Assembly (NCBI RefSeq): GCF_000011245.1
Contig: NC_004193.1
Span: forward strand, 2,458,501 to 2,522,500
DNA: 64,000 bases
Source of the DNA: Oceanobacillus iheyensis HTE831
GTDB taxonomy: Bacteria > Bacillota > Bacilli > Bacillales > Amphibacillaceae
Direction: 5' to 3'
A program made the position numbers and the translations under genes. Numbering within the stretch: the stretch's first letter is position 1; each line of letters begins with the position of its first letter. Shown here one piece after another: positions 7,967-16,891 of this stretch. The notes under the pieces are model-generated. The model had not been told where the DNA came from, ran no database searches, and was given only the letters and a program-made list of their open reading frames with translations.

Positions 7967-9067
7967 ATGTACTTCTTCACAATATGGAGTGAGACGTTAC
8001 TTTATTTATGTTTCTCTTTTCTGGCAGGAGCATTTATTCTAAGATGGATTCCCTCAAAATCTAAACCGACTATTAGTATTTCTATCTCATTACAATTATT
8101 TGCAGTATTGGGTATTGCATTATTGTCTTTTGTTCCTTTGATACAATTAATCACACATGTCGCTGGGATGGAAGGGATTGGATCTGCAGTTGAATCGATT
8201 CTACTCACTTTCCGAATCGGAAATGCTTGGCTCTTTACGTTTATTATTTGTATCGTTACTGCATTCTATATAACAATCTTTGGAAATGAATATCGGTTGA
8301 AATTCATTATAGGGGAGCTATTCCTTCTTTTTCTTCTTACCATTGGAATTGCCTGGTCCAGTCATGCTGGGAGTATTGAAGGAACTTATGGTATAGCAAT
8401 TCACGCTATGCATGTATTAGCAGTTTCTGTTTGGTCCGGGATATTGTTAATCGTAAGTTGGCTCTCATCGAATTCATCGAATTGGTTAGGCTTTCTAAAG
8501 TGGTTTCATCCAACTGCAATTGGTTGCTTTCTATTAATTACTGTCAGTGGCATATTATTAATGAACGTAACTACAGCAGGGACAGATTATACAGATACCT
8601 TTTTAGTTTCCTATGGGCAAAGCTTGTTACTTAAGCATTTATTTATAATTCCGCTAATCTTATATGCATTAATTAATGGTTTTTGGATGAAAAAAAGGAT
8701 AAAAAAGGATCCTACATTTAAACCTAAGCCATGGGTACGTGTGGAATTCATGATTATTACTTTCATTTTCATTATAACTGGTGCGCTTAATGAACAATCA
8801 CCGCCAATGAACCTAGACAATCTTATAGAACATGGTGGATATGCACCATTGTTAAGTATGTTTTATGATGGTTCGTTAGAAGGTAGTAAAGTTGCTCTGA
8901 TTGCTACAGATTCTGGTCTTTTCTTAGGAGCAATAGCATTTTTATGTCTTCTTGGAAGTTTATACATTTTTAAAATAAAAAAAAATGCAGCACTTTCGTT
9001 TTTAGTATCCGTTATCTTTATCATAATGGCTTATTTTGCCATTATACAAAGTATCTCGATTCGTTAA
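7967..9067 (+). CDS. CopD-family copper transport membrane protein
   Basis: A 366-residue protein with about eight to nine membrane segments. The central part (HAGSIEGTYGIAIHAMHVLAVSVWSGILLI, about residues 145-165) carries the His-rich CopD segment, and a later segment KHLFIIPLILYALINGFW is also typical. It probably carries copper across the membrane with the CopC protein. It starts 3 nt after the copC stop and lacks a good ribosome site of its own, so translation is probably coupled. CopC and CopD are fused in B. subtilis YcnJ but separate here. Confidence 0.85.
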   Translation: MYFFTIWSETLLYLCFSFLAGAFILRWIPSKSKPTISISISLQLFAVLGIALLSFVPLIQLITHVAGMEGIGSAVESILLTFRIGNAWLFTFIICIVTAFYITIFGNEYRLKFIIGELFLLFLLTIGIAWSSHAGSIEGTYGIAIHAMHVLAVSVWSGILLIVSWLSSNSSNWLGFLKWFHPTAIGCFLLITVSGILLMNVTTAGTDYTDTFLVSYGQSLLLKHLFIIPLILYALINGFWMKKRIKKDPTFKPKPWVRVEFMIITFIFIITGALNEQSPPMNLDNLIEHGGYAPLLSMFYDGSLEGSKVALIATDSGLFLGAIAFLCLLGSLYIFKIKKNAALSFLVSVIFIIMAYFAIIQSISIR

Positions 9068-9085
9068 GTAAAATGCTAATGCTAA

Positions 9086-9137
9086 ACAAAAGCGTAATAC
9101 ACCTTTAAAATCGTAGCGAGTGCGCCCCCGGTTTCTC
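9086..9137. repeat. Degenerate direct repeat, copy 1
   Basis: Starts ACAAAAGCG, then after a variable stretch reads CGTA, TGCGCCCC and GGTTT in the same order and spacing as the copy at 9207-9258. By eye about two thirds of the positions agree. Confidence 0.5.
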
Positions 9138-9206
9138 TCTGAAGGTTTGAGATCCATCTTCTATTTTAGTTAGAGAAATCACAGTGGATAATAGTGTTCA
9201 CCCGAA

Positions 9207-9258
9207 ACAAAAGCGCAAGCGCCCGTTTATCACCGTATGTACTGCGCCCCTGGTTTTC
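9207..9258. repeat. Degenerate direct repeat, copy 2
   Basis: Second copy of the block at 9086-9137, 121 nt further on. It includes ACAAAAGCGCAAGCGCCCG, itself a short inverted repeat (GGCGCTTGCGC on the other strand). Confidence 0.5.
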
Positions 9259-9512
9259 AAGGGGTGGTTCGACTGGTCGAACTTCTTTATTTCTTTGAGA
9301 TAAAGGAAACACGATAAGCGTATGCGAATCGATGTTGACTTTCACCGCAAGGGCATAAGTGCGACTATGCCTCACAAAGGACATTCGGCAGTCTTCTTCA
9401 TCGTAAGGAGGTTTCCGTAAGGACAATAGGTGATGGGCGCTGGAGCTGGACGTGGCTAAATAACTTAGTTGTTTTATCCACAGCCCAAAAATTTTATAAT
9501 TTCCTAGACCGC

Positions 9513-9548
9513 AAAAAAGAGATTGGACTTCTGTCCAATCTCTTTTTT
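9513..9548. terminator. Strong bidirectional terminator
   Basis: A perfect 16-bp stem (AAAAAAGAGATTGGAC at 9513-9528 with its complement at 9533-9548) around the loop TTCT. The A and T runs make it work for the 3D-domain gene on the minus strand and for readthrough from copD on the plus strand. Confidence 0.88.
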
Positions 9549-9557
9549 ATACGTTAT

Positions 9558-10763
9558 CTATCTTACAGTTACTTTTACCGTTTTTACTCCCCAGTTACGA
9601 GCAGCAGTTTTATCGGAAATAAACACATCAATCTTCTTCCCTTTAATAGCACTACCGGTATCAGCAGCTATAGCTACTCCGTACCCTTCGACTTCAACAA
9701 TGCTACCGAGTGGTATAACTTCAGGATCAACTGCAATCACTTTGATATCTGGATTTTCATTCAAATCAATACCATTATATGAAGTCTTGCCTGAACACCC
9801 TTCACAGTCTGCTGTATAGGCAGTTGCTGTTACTGTAAATGTCTTATTATCATTATTGGCTTCTGGCTTTTCTGGTTTTACTGGTTTATTTTCTTCTTCA
9901 TCCTTTGAAGTAGAAGAATTTAACACTTCGCTTTCAGGAGCTTCTTGCTTTGATGCCTGTGCTTTCTTTTCAGCTTCTTTGGCAGCAATTGCTTTAGCTT
10001 TTGCTTCCTCTTCTTTTTGAATATCCGTTTTGATATTGCTTTCTAGAGAAGCTAATTTACTGTCAGACATTTCTAGTTCTTCTACCATTGCTTGAAGACT
10101 ATTTCTCTTACTTTCTAGTTCGGATTGTTGATTTTTTTGAACTACAAGCTTTTTTTCTACATCCGCCTTCATTTGATCTTGTTCATCTTTTAATTCATTT
10201 AAATCATTTAACTTTACGACAATTTGTTGCTTGTTATCTTCTAACTTTTGCATATCTAACTCTTGTTGCTCAATTAAAGCTGCATCAGAATCTGTAATTT
10301 TATTTACAGCACTGACACGATTAACAAAATCATGAAAGCTTTGAGAACCAAAAATCACTTCTAAGTACGTAATATCTCCACCTGTTTGTTGAACAGATAC
10401 TAAACGATCCTTTAATATATCAAATCGTTCTTCAATTTTTTCCTCTAGATCTTTGATTTCTTCCTCTAAATCAGATATGTTATTCATTGTTTCATTCATT
10501 TTTTGTTCTGTTTCATCTATAAGTGCTTCTTTCTCTTCCAATTCAACTTGAAGACTATCAATTTTAGTAGATAGAGTATTTAATTCTTCTACCGTGTCCA
10601 TAACCTTTTGTTCTGAGTCAGACAATTCTTCTTGAATCTTATTTCGTTCATCTTTCACTTCATTTAAATCCTCTTTTGAATTTGCATAGACTGGACTATG
10701 AAAGATAGAAACTACGAAAGTAAGTATAACCACAATTGATAGCAATCTGAGTGATTTATTCAT
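9558..10763 (-). CDS. Secreted coiled-coil protein with C-terminal 3D domain (cell-wall lytic type)
   Basis: 401 residues. A signal peptide ends near residue 28 (VYANS). Residues 30-250 form long heptad-rich coiled coil of the CwlO/PcsB type, including the FGSQSFHDFVNRVSAVNKI block typical of that domain. A Lys/Glu/Ala and Pro-rich linker follows. The last 90 residues are a 3D domain: FTVTATAYT, IAVDPEVIPLGSIVEVEGYG, and AADTGSAIKGKKIDVFI with the three conserved aspartates. 3D domains resemble the lytic transglycosylase MltA core. CwlO instead ends in NlpC/P60, so this is a different pairing of the same N-terminal module. It probably acts in peptidoglycan remodelling; FtsEX partnership is possible but not shown. 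Confidence 0.85.
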   Translation of the reverse strand: MNKSLRLLSIVVILTFVVSIFHSPVYANSKEDLNEVKDERNKIQEELSDSEQKVMDTVEELNTLSTKIDSLQVELEEKEALIDETEQKMNETMNNISDLEEEIKDLEEKIEERFDILKDRLVSVQQTGGDITYLEVIFGSQSFHDFVNRVSAVNKITDSDAALIEQQELDMQKLEDNKQQIVVKLNDLNELKDEQDQMKADVEKKLVVQKNQQSELESKRNSLQAMVEELEMSDSKLASLESNIKTDIQKEEEAKAKAIAAKEAEKKAQASKQEAPESEVLNSSTSKDEEENKPVKPEKPEANNDNKTFTVTATAYTADCEGCSGKTSYNGIDLNENPDIKVIAVDPEVIPLGSIVEVEGYGVAIAADTGSAIKGKKIDVFISDKTAARNWGVKTVKVTVR

Positions 10764-11077
10764 TATTAAGCTCCCCCTTTGCTTTCTTGGTCTATCTCGA
10801 AAAATTGAGTGTACAAATTATTTATGTATATCTAAATTTTTCATGTTTATCCTTAAATTAGAACATATGCAGTGTAACATCTAGAGATTTCAATGGTATT
10901 ATCATAGTATTACATTTATGTATCATGTATGGAATAATTAAAAAATAGAGAATATATCAACATAATATTGTTCATAAAAAAACGAACTATTTCTTGAATA
11001 AAAATTTCCAAGAAATAGTTCATTTATGGTTTGAGCTAAATTCTGTTAAAAAGGTAGCCATTATGAAATTCACTTCG
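10764..11077. other. 314-nt intergenic stretch
   Basis: Contains the upstream region of the 3D-domain gene, whose ribosome site is AAAGGGGGAG, and the terminator of the surface-sugar operon at 10984-11021. No further gene or RNA recognised. The 3D-type wall genes of Bacilli are often under WalR control, but I could not find a convincing WalR box. Confidence 0.5.
10984..11021 (-). terminator. Terminator of the surface-sugar operon
   Basis: Perfect 13-bp stem: GAACTATTTCTTG at 10984-10996 pairs with CAAGAAATAGTTC at 11009-11021. On the minus strand it is followed by GTTTTTTTATG. It ends the operon whose last gene stops at 11078. Confidence 0.8.
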
Positions 11078-12769
11078 TTATGAAACTTGATAAAGATAGA
11101 TTTCCCATGGTGAATCCTCGTGTTCAAATCGGTTTTCAAGTTCTAAATTAATTTCATCAGCGTTATTAATCGGTACTGCTGAGAGGATATAATCTCCTCC
11201 TAAGTTCTTTAACGCTTCTGTATTAATATCAAGTTGTTGAATAGGCTCATTTCTATCCTTTGTAAACATATAATTCTCTCCATGTTCTGCTACATACATA
11301 TACAATCTACCTCCCCATGTATCGAAGTAATTCTTTAGGGAAGGGCTTTTATCTAATTCATCAGCTATAACTTCTCGGAAATTATGCTTATATTCTAAAG
11401 GGAAGCTATTGTTATATGTATCCAACGTGTAAAATCCATTGTATTGTGCAATTGTTGGATGCATGCCGATGCTAACGACACGATAACTAGATGGATCCTC
11501 ACCGATATATTGTTTAATTTCTGTAAATAATTCCTCAGAATAAAACTCGTTAAATGTTGGAGTTCCAACTTCACCATATTTTATATCCTCGGTTAACACA
11601 AACAAATAAAGACTTTGGGCAATTAATACGAGTATAACGAGATATTTACCTAACTTTGCATATTTCCAAATAATCACTAATGCAATCGCAAATGCAATAT
11701 ACCAAATAGTCGGATCTAGAAAATGTATTCTTGCAAAGTTAAATGTATTAACAATGGATATCTCATCTTTTATTAAACGCCAGCCTTCCCAATACCAGAA
11801 TGCATACCAGAAGGAAAGTATTAAATTACTTAGAAATAGTGTGATTAGAAGTTTGGGTTGAACCTTCTTAAATATGGCTAAGAATAGCGCAAAAAGAATT
11901 ATTGGAACAATAATATATGCTTGATGCGCTTCATCGTGGGTATGTCCATATAAGAAATTCTCCCATGCTAATTCATAACTTCGCTCAAACGAATTATATC
12001 CTAAATCAAGTTCTTCTCGATGCGATGTAAAATTAGAGTCAAAAAACATCGACGTTATTAATAAGTAGTTTTTCACAAGATACATTGATGTCATTAAGCA
12101 TAGTGCTTTAAAAAAACTCCAATTCCATTCCTTTTGTCGAATATAATCAACTAACCATAAAACACCCATTAATCCGACGAAAAATACAAAACTTAAAATA
12201 AAGTTCGAAAAGAATGGAATAATCACTAAAAATACCCAAACATGTTTCGGTGCTTCGGATTTATATTTTCGAATCGTCAAAAATACATATAAAGCTAATG
12301 GAATGCCGGCAATAGATAAAGCTCCTGATGGCCAATACGGTAACATCGCAAATGCAAGTGATACACCAACGGTAATCCAAGGAGTCGTATCTTTTGCTAA
12401 TACAAATCTTGTTAATAATAGATACATCCCAAAATATGCTGCTAATCGCATTATTGTTTGGCTTATCGTATAGGCGGTTATTGGTTCAAATAATACATAA
12501 AGCCAAACGACAGCATCAAATGGTGACGGTAAAGCGCTGCGAGGCAATCCATCTATTGCGTATGGTAACATCACATCTTGTAGTGTAAATATTTTTCCGC
12601 TTTCGGCTAGAACTTTATACCATACAACGTTTGAATCCATATTGTCATGTATTCGTAGATGCGTGTTTTCTCCATTTATAAAATATGGTGATAGGTACGC
12701 AAGAATAATTAATACACCAAGCCACAGCCATTTATGTTGAATAATATTGCTGAATTGTTTGTATGACAT
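11078..12769 (-). CDS. Large multi-span membrane protein, YkoS/DUF6044-like, candidate GT-C glycosyltransferase
   Basis: 563 residues. About eleven to twelve membrane segments fill residues 15-400 and a soluble domain of about 160 residues follows outside. After the first segment there is an acidic motif, IHDNMDSNVVWYK near residue 45, in the place where GT-C enzymes keep catalytic acids. The architecture matches B. subtilis YkoS/YfhO-type proteins, which move sugars from undecaprenyl phosphate to an acceptor outside the membrane. The ATG at 12769 follows AAGGG at proper spacing; the frame also contains an ATG at 12778. It overlaps the aminotransferase gene by 38 nt and is the last gene of the operon. 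The acceptor is unknown (lipoteichoic or wall teichoic acid are candidates). Confidence 0.7.
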   Translation of the reverse strand: MSYKQFSNIIQHKWLWLGVLIILAYLSPYFINGENTHLRIHDNMDSNVVWYKVLAESGKIFTLQDVMLPYAIDGLPRSALPSPFDAVVWLYVLFEPITAYTISQTIMRLAAYFGMYLLLTRFVLAKDTTPWITVGVSLAFAMLPYWPSGALSIAGIPLALYVFLTIRKYKSEAPKHVWVFLVIIPFFSNFILSFVFFVGLMGVLWLVDYIRQKEWNWSFFKALCLMTSMYLVKNYLLITSMFFDSNFTSHREELDLGYNSFERSYELAWENFLYGHTHDEAHQAYIIVPIILFALFLAIFKKVQPKLLITLFLSNLILSFWYAFWYWEGWRLIKDEISIVNTFNFARIHFLDPTIWYIAFAIALVIIWKYAKLGKYLVILVLIAQSLYLFVLTEDIKYGEVGTPTFNEFYSEELFTEIKQYIGEDPSSYRVVSIGMHPTIAQYNGFYTLDTYNNSFPLEYKHNFREVIADELDKSPSLKNYFDTWGGRLYMYVAEHGENYMFTKDRNEPIQQLDINTEALKNLGGDYILSAVPINNADEINLELENRFEHEDSPWEIYLYQVS

Positions 12770-13862
12770 ATGCGACATCCCTTTTTGTTATTCCGTAATA
12801 AAGTGGTAAGCGTAGAATCCTGTTACTATGAGATGTTGTATACATGTCTTCTCCTGAGAAGGATCCATAATATCTACCAGCTTCAGATTGGTGTAATGGA
12901 ACATAATGGGTTACAGCCATAATTTCTTGTTCCTTTAAGTATTTAATAAGTTCATTTCTGTCTTCTTCTGTTTTTGTTTTAATGTAAAACATATGTGCAT
13001 TATGCTTATATCCATTTGGTATGGTTGGTAAATCTAAAATTCCTTTTTCTTCTAATGGCTTTAATCCTTTTTGATACAAATACCAAGTAGCAAGACGATC
13101 TTGGTTAATGACTTCTGCTTGATCCAATTGAACAGATAAATAGGCTGCATTTAATTCACTCGTTAAATAAGAAGATCCGATATCTCGCCATGTATATTTG
13201 TCTACTTCCCCGCGAACAAATTTAGAACGGTCTGTGCCTTTTTCCTGTATGATCTCTGCACGTTCGATAAAAGCATCGTCATTTATTATAAGAGCTCCGC
13301 CTTCTCCACATGTATAATTTTTTGTTTCATGAAAACTAAATGTCCCAAGATGACCAATAGTTCCTAATGGACGTCCATTATACTGACTCTTTAATCCTTG
13401 TGCCGCATCTTCAATTACCCATAATTGATGTTCGTTTGCCAAGTTCATGATAGGAATCATATCACAAGCCACACCCCCATAGTGAACCACTACGATTGCT
13501 TTAGTTCGATGATTAATTGCTGCTTCAATAGCCTTCGGATCAATATTCATTGTCGTTGGTTCCACATCTACAAACCGAATATGTGCTCCTCGCAATGCAA
13601 ATGCATTAGCGGTAGACACAAATGTATAGGATGGCATAATAACTTCGTCTCCTTCTGACACATCTGTCAAAATGGCAGACATTTCCAAAGCGGCCGTACA
13701 GGACGGAGTTAATATTGCTTTTTTTGCGTCTAACTGATTCTCCAACCATGTCGTACAATATCGACTAAAACGGCCATTCCCAGATAACTTTTGCTCTTTA
13801 ATTGCTTCAGCGATTGCTTCTTCTTCTTGACCTAAATGACAAGGTATATTAAATGGTATCAA
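12732..13862 (-). CDS. wecE: DegT-family aminotransferase, dTDP-4-amino-4,6-dideoxygalactose transaminase type
   Basis: A 376-residue PLP enzyme of the sugar aminotransferase family. The opening MIPFNIPCHLGQEEEAIAEA, LTPSCTAALEMSA, EVIMPSYTFVSTANAF, VVHYGGVACDM, VIEDAAQGL and the Lys segment FSFHETKNYTCGEGGA match the RffA/WecE group, which aminates dTDP-4-keto-6-deoxyglucose to dTDP-4-amino-4,6-dideoxygalactose using glutamate. The start is TTG, 5 nt after GAGGTGATC, and no better start exists. Its place beside rmlA, rmlB and an RffC-like acetyltransferase supports this substrate. A related quinovosamine (gluco) product is the main alternative. Confidence 0.82.
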   Translation of the reverse strand: MIPFNIPCHLGQEEEAIAEAIKEQKLSGNGRFSRYCTTWLENQLDAKKAILTPSCTAALEMSAILTDVSEGDEVIMPSYTFVSTANAFALRGAHIRFVDVEPTTMNIDPKAIEAAINHRTKAIVVVHYGGVACDMIPIMNLANEHQLWVIEDAAQGLKSQYNGRPLGTIGHLGTFSFHETKNYTCGEGGALIINDDAFIERAEIIQEKGTDRSKFVRGEVDKYTWRDIGSSYLTSELNAAYLSVQLDQAEVINQDRLATWYLYQKGLKPLEEKGILDLPTIPNGYKHNAHMFYIKTKTEEDRNELIKYLKEQEIMAVTHYVPLHQSEAGRYYGSFSGEDMYTTSHSNRILRLPLYYGITKRDVAYVIQTIQQYYST

Positions 13863-13866
13863 CTGA

Positions 13867-14223
13867 TCACCTCATTACTATAATTCCTAGTATAATTAAT
13901 CCAAATCCAACTATTTTCTGTGTACTGATTGGTTCTCCAAAGAATATTGCCGATAGTATAAAAACAAGTACAAATGATAGACTCATAAAAGGATATGCAT
14001 AACTGATATCAAATTTCGTCATGGCCGCCATCCAACTCAATGCTGCAAGAAAAGCTGCTACAAACCCAGATAAAATCCAAGGATTCCATATCATCTGCAC
14101 TAAAAATAAAAATTTATCCATCAAACCAGCGGGAAGTTCTCCTTGTTTATCCATCGTCCATTTAATAATTAATTGACCATACACAGTGAAAACAATGGTT
14201 CCAATAATATATGCATATGCCAT
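13867..14223 (-). CDS. Four-span SMR/EamA-like membrane protein, candidate lipid-sugar flippase subunit
   Basis: 118 residues with four membrane segments. The end FDISYAYPFMSLSFVLVFILSAIFFGEPISTQKIVGFGLIILGIIVMR is the usual DMT/SMR pattern. Its size and layout resemble ArnE/ArnF, the pair that flips undecaprenyl-phosphate aminoarabinose. It starts 2 nt after the acetyltransferase gene and ends 4 nt before the aminotransferase start. Setting in a sugar operon suggests it flips the lipid-linked sugar, in place of the GtrA-type protein usual in such systems. Drug export is the alternative and cannot be ruled out by sequence. Confidence 0.75.
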   Translation of the reverse strand: MAYAYIIGTIVFTVYGQLIIKWTMDKQGELPAGLMDKFLFLVQMIWNPWILSGFVAAFLAALSWMAAMTKFDISYAYPFMSLSFVLVFILSAIFFGEPISTQKIVGFGLIILGIIVMR

Positions 14224-14225
14224 AG

Positions 14226-14918
14226 TTATTCCCTTTCTCCGAGCGTTCCATTTAATTTGTGATATATATCGGTAGCTGGTCCGAGACGAAATCCTAAACC
14301 AAGAAATACATTTAAGGAAGCTGGATTACTAGGGGATATGGATGTCTTCAGTTCCGAATAGCCGGTTCTCTTAAATTGTTCGTTGACACACGCTCCAGCA
14401 AATGCAGTAGCCATTCCTTTTCCTCGGTAATCTTCGTGCATAGCTAACAACAATATTTGATTATCTTTATAAGCAAAGAAGCCAGCAATTTTCCCGTTTT
14501 GTTTGTATGCTAAAATTAAATCTTGATCAATTAAATCTTGAACCCAATTTCGATATCTTTGATCTGCCATGTTATTTGGTATATTAGGATCACGATGGTA
14601 TCTGCCACCTTGAAACGCTTCTTCTGCAATATTAAGAATCTCGTCTTTATCAAAGTCCTCTGTAAATGAAACCTCTTCTGCTCTTTCAGATAGGAAACGT
14701 TCCTTTTTACAAAATGGTGCAATCAAAGTATCAGCATAATAGAATCCATATTCATGTAATAGCTTTGTATCTTCAAACGATCCTACTTTTACTGTAAAAT
14801 GTCCTTCTACCTGATCCGTTTCTCTTAAAGCTGCTTCACTATATTCTGTTAGTTGATATGTTTCAAATGGGAAATTACGTCGATCCCATGGCGTAGGCTC
14901 TAAGTATGTTTTTATCAT
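14226..14918 (-). CDS. GNAT acetyltransferase, RffC/WecD-like (dTDP-fucosamine acetyltransferase candidate)
   Basis: 230 residues. The N-terminal part begins YLEPTPWDRRNFPFETYQL, like the WD-containing start of RffC, which forms the sugar-binding half. The C-terminal half is a GNAT fold: IAGFFAYKDNQILLLAMHEDYRGKGMATAFAGAC carries the acetyl-CoA loop (RGKGMA, near residue 170), and ASLNVFLGLGF follows. E. coli RffC (about 224 residues) acetylates the 4-amino group of dTDP-4-amino-4,6-dideoxygalactose, giving dTDP-Fuc4NAc. The ATG directly follows the stop of the glycosyltransferase gene. The assignment rests on fold plus neighbours. Confidence 0.75.
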   Translation of the reverse strand: MIKTYLEPTPWDRRNFPFETYQLTEYSEAALRETDQVEGHFTVKVGSFEDTKLLHEYGFYYADTLIAPFCKKERFLSERAEEVSFTEDFDKDEILNIAEEAFQGGRYHRDPNIPNNMADQRYRNWVQDLIDQDLILAYKQNGKIAGFFAYKDNQILLLAMHEDYRGKGMATAFAGACVNEQFKRTGYSELKTSISPSNPASLNVFLGLGFRLGPATDIYHKLNGTLGERE

Positions 14919-15899
14919 CTAATCAACCCCATCTTCTTGTTTTTCTCCTATTACATTTCGAACGGTATAAATCGGTCTGTTCTTTGTTTCATTAAAAATT
15001 TTGCCTAAATACAAACCTATAATTCCAAATTGGAAAAATATTAAACCACCAATAAAGAAAATAGATACCATTACACTCGTCCACCCCTGTACATGTTCGT
15101 CTAAAAAGAAATATCTACCAAATAAATAGACTGCATACACAAAGGAGACCAACGACATCAAAAACCCAAAACTAATCGAAATTCGGAGTGGTTTATTCGA
15201 TTGGGAAACAATCGCATCAGTAGCTAATGAAACTAGTTTTTTCAGGTTATAAGATGATTCTCCTTCTTTTCGTTGATCATGTTGCACTGGTATCTTCGTT
15301 TGCTTGAATCCCAACCATTTGATAAACATCGGGTAATATCTATTTTGCTCTCTCATTTTTCGATAACTGCTTGCAACTTTCGAAGAGATAATACTGTAAT
15401 TAGCAATAGATGCATCACTCTCTTGCCCAGCGAAATAATCATATATTTTATAAAAAAGTTTGGAAGAAAGACGCTTGATTGATTTATCTTGACGTTTTAC
15501 ACGCTGTGCGAAAACCACGTCATATCCTTCCATTGCCTTTTCAAATAATAACTTGATTTCTTCTGGCCGATCTTGAAGATCACAATCCATGACCACAACC
15601 CAATCTCCTTGAGCATAGTCCAATCCTGCAGTTATCGCATGATGTTGCCCAAAATTTTTAGCTAAATCAATACCTTTAATTTTATTGTCCTGTTCATGCA
15701 ATCTTGCAATTACTTCCCACGCTTGATCTGGACTTGCGTCGTTGACGAGTATTATTTCATATTGAGCTGGAATGGACAGTACCGTCTCTTTAATACGACT
15801 ACATAATTCTACAAGGCAGGTTTTGCAACCATAAACAGGTACTACAACTGAAATTACTGGTTCATTTTTGTAGGAGATTCCCATTTTCTTATATACCAC
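14919..15899 (-). CDS. GT2 glycosyltransferase acting on a polyprenyl phosphate (CsbB/YkcC/YkoT/ArnC type)
   Basis: 326 residues. A GT-A catalytic domain at the N-terminus shows [63 protein letters not shown] (with the DCD metal motif near residue 108) and QHDQRKEGESSYNLKKL. Two membrane segments follow (about 235-260 and 270-300) and a basic tail. This is the plan of enzymes that put a sugar on undecaprenyl phosphate at the inner face. The frame begins with GTG at 15899; the ATG at 15884 is an equally possible start, since neither has a clear ribosome site. It overlaps rmlB by 46 nt. Confidence 0.85.
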   Translation of the reverse strand: MVYKKMGISYKNEPVISVVVPVYGCKTCLVELCSRIKETVLSIPAQYEIILVNDASPDQAWEVIARLHEQDNKIKGIDLAKNFGQHHAITAGLDYAQGDWVVVMDCDLQDRPEEIKLLFEKAMEGYDVVFAQRVKRQDKSIKRLSSKLFYKIYDYFAGQESDASIANYSIISSKVASSYRKMREQNRYYPMFIKWLGFKQTKIPVQHDQRKEGESSYNLKKLVSLATDAIVSQSNKPLRISISFGFLMSLVSFVYAVYLFGRYFFLDEHVQGWTSVMVSIFFIGGLIFFQFGIIGLYLGKIFNETKNRPIYTVRNVIGEKQEDGVD

Positions 15900-16891
15900 T
15901 CAATAGTTTGTTTCAGTCCATTCTCTAATGTTTGTTTTGGTTCCCATTGTAATTCATTTCTTAATTTACGATCGTCAATTGCATACCGTAAATCGTGTCC
16001 TCTACGATCTTCGACAAATGTAATCAAATCTTGAAACTTCTCCAATTCATACTTGGATAATAAATCAGGACGTAAATCATTTAGAATATCACAAATCTGA
16101 TTTGTCATTTCAAGGTTAGTTCTTTCGTTTCTACCACCGACGTTATATGTCTCCTGAGATTTCCCAAAATGATATACCGTATCAATTGCCCGGCAATGAT
16201 CTTCTACATATAACCAATCTCGAACATTTTTTCCGTCACCATAAATCGGAATTTCCTTGCCGCTTAACGCTTTTTCAATAATTGTAGGTAACAACTTCTC
16301 TTGATGCTGTCTAGGTCCATAGTTATTCGAACTTGAAGATAAAATAACATTCATACCATACGTATACCCAAAACTTTTCACCATCAGGTTTGCACCAGCC
16401 TTTGACGCACTATATGGGTTTCTAGGATCATAAGGAGTTTCTTCAGTAAACATTCCTTCTTCTCCAAGTGAACCATATACTTCGTCAGTTGATATATGAT
16501 GAAAACGCCTGCCTTCTAGTTCCCCTTTTTCTTCCCAATCATTACGTGCAGCTTGTAGTAAGTTCAGCGTGCCGACAACATTCGTATCTACAAAAGAACG
16601 CGCATCTTCAATAGACCTATCCACATGTGATTCGGCTGCAAAATGAATGACTCCGTGGATATCAAAATTTTGAAATACATGCTGTACAACCTGTTCATCT
16701 GCAATATCACCTTCTACAAAATGATAGTTAGAGTTTGAATCTATTCCTTTAAGATTCTGAAGAGATCCAGCATAAGTTAATTTATCTATATTAACAATCG
16801 GAACTTCCGGATATACATCCATAAAGTAATGGATAAAATTTGATCCAATAAATCCAGCTCCACCTGTTATTAAAATTGCTGACTTATTCAT
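15854..16891 (-). CDS. rfbB: dTDP-glucose 4,6-dehydratase
   Basis: 345 residues of the extended short-chain dehydrogenase family. NAD site [14 protein letters not shown] near residue 8, [14 protein letters not shown] near 80, [33 protein letters not shown] with the YxxxK active site near 160, and the DNYGPRQ-like [16 protein letters not shown]. It converts dTDP-glucose to dTDP-4-keto-6-deoxyglucose. The ATG at 16891 has AGGA upstream; a TTG at 16897 is also in frame. Overlaps rfbA by 8 nt. No rfbC or rfbD is present, so the product goes to the amino sugar rather than rhamnose. Confidence 0.95.
   Translation of the reverse strand: MNKSAILITGGAGFIGSNFIHYFMDVYPEVPIVNIDKLTYAGSLQNLKGIDSNSNYHFVEGDIADEQVVQHVFQNFDIHGVIHFAAESHVDRSIEDARSFVDTNVVGTLNLLQAARNDWEEKGELEGRRFHHISTDEVYGSLGEEGMFTEETPYDPRNPYSASKAGANLMVKSFGYTYGMNVILSSSSNNYGPRQHQEKLLPTIIEKALSGKEIPIYGDGKNVRDWLYVEDHCRAIDTVYHFGKSQETYNVGGRNERTNLEMTNQICDILNDLRPDLLSKYELEKFQDLITFVEDRRGHDLRYAIDDRKLRNELQWEPKQTLENGLKQTIEWYIRKWESPTKMNQ

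Larger units (their letters stand above)
9068..9557. other. 490-nt intergenic stretch with degenerate repeat DNA
   Basis: No convincing gene. It is markedly richer in G and C than its neighbours. Two related blocks of about 52 nt, both starting ACAAAAGCG and containing TGCGCCCC and GGTTT, lie at 9086-9137 and 9207-9258. It also holds the small inverted repeat GTTCGAC-TG-GTCGAAC and ends in CGCTGGAGCTGGACGTGGCT near 9438-9457. From memory, such GGCGCTTGCGCTTTT-type blocks recur between genes in Oceanobacillus and relatives. An 86-codon minus-strand frame (9166-9426) crosses it but looks like part of the repeat. Confidence 0.6.

Noticed and set aside
9166..9426. 86-codon minus-strand frame in the intergenic repeat block
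   Set aside because: No convincing start or ribosome site. It lies in repeat DNA and probably recurs only because the DNA recurs.
10764..10983. Possible WalR box or c-di-AMP riboswitch before the 3D-domain gene
   Set aside because: Only partial TGTAAT-like matches were found and no riboswitch core could be recognised in the short leader.
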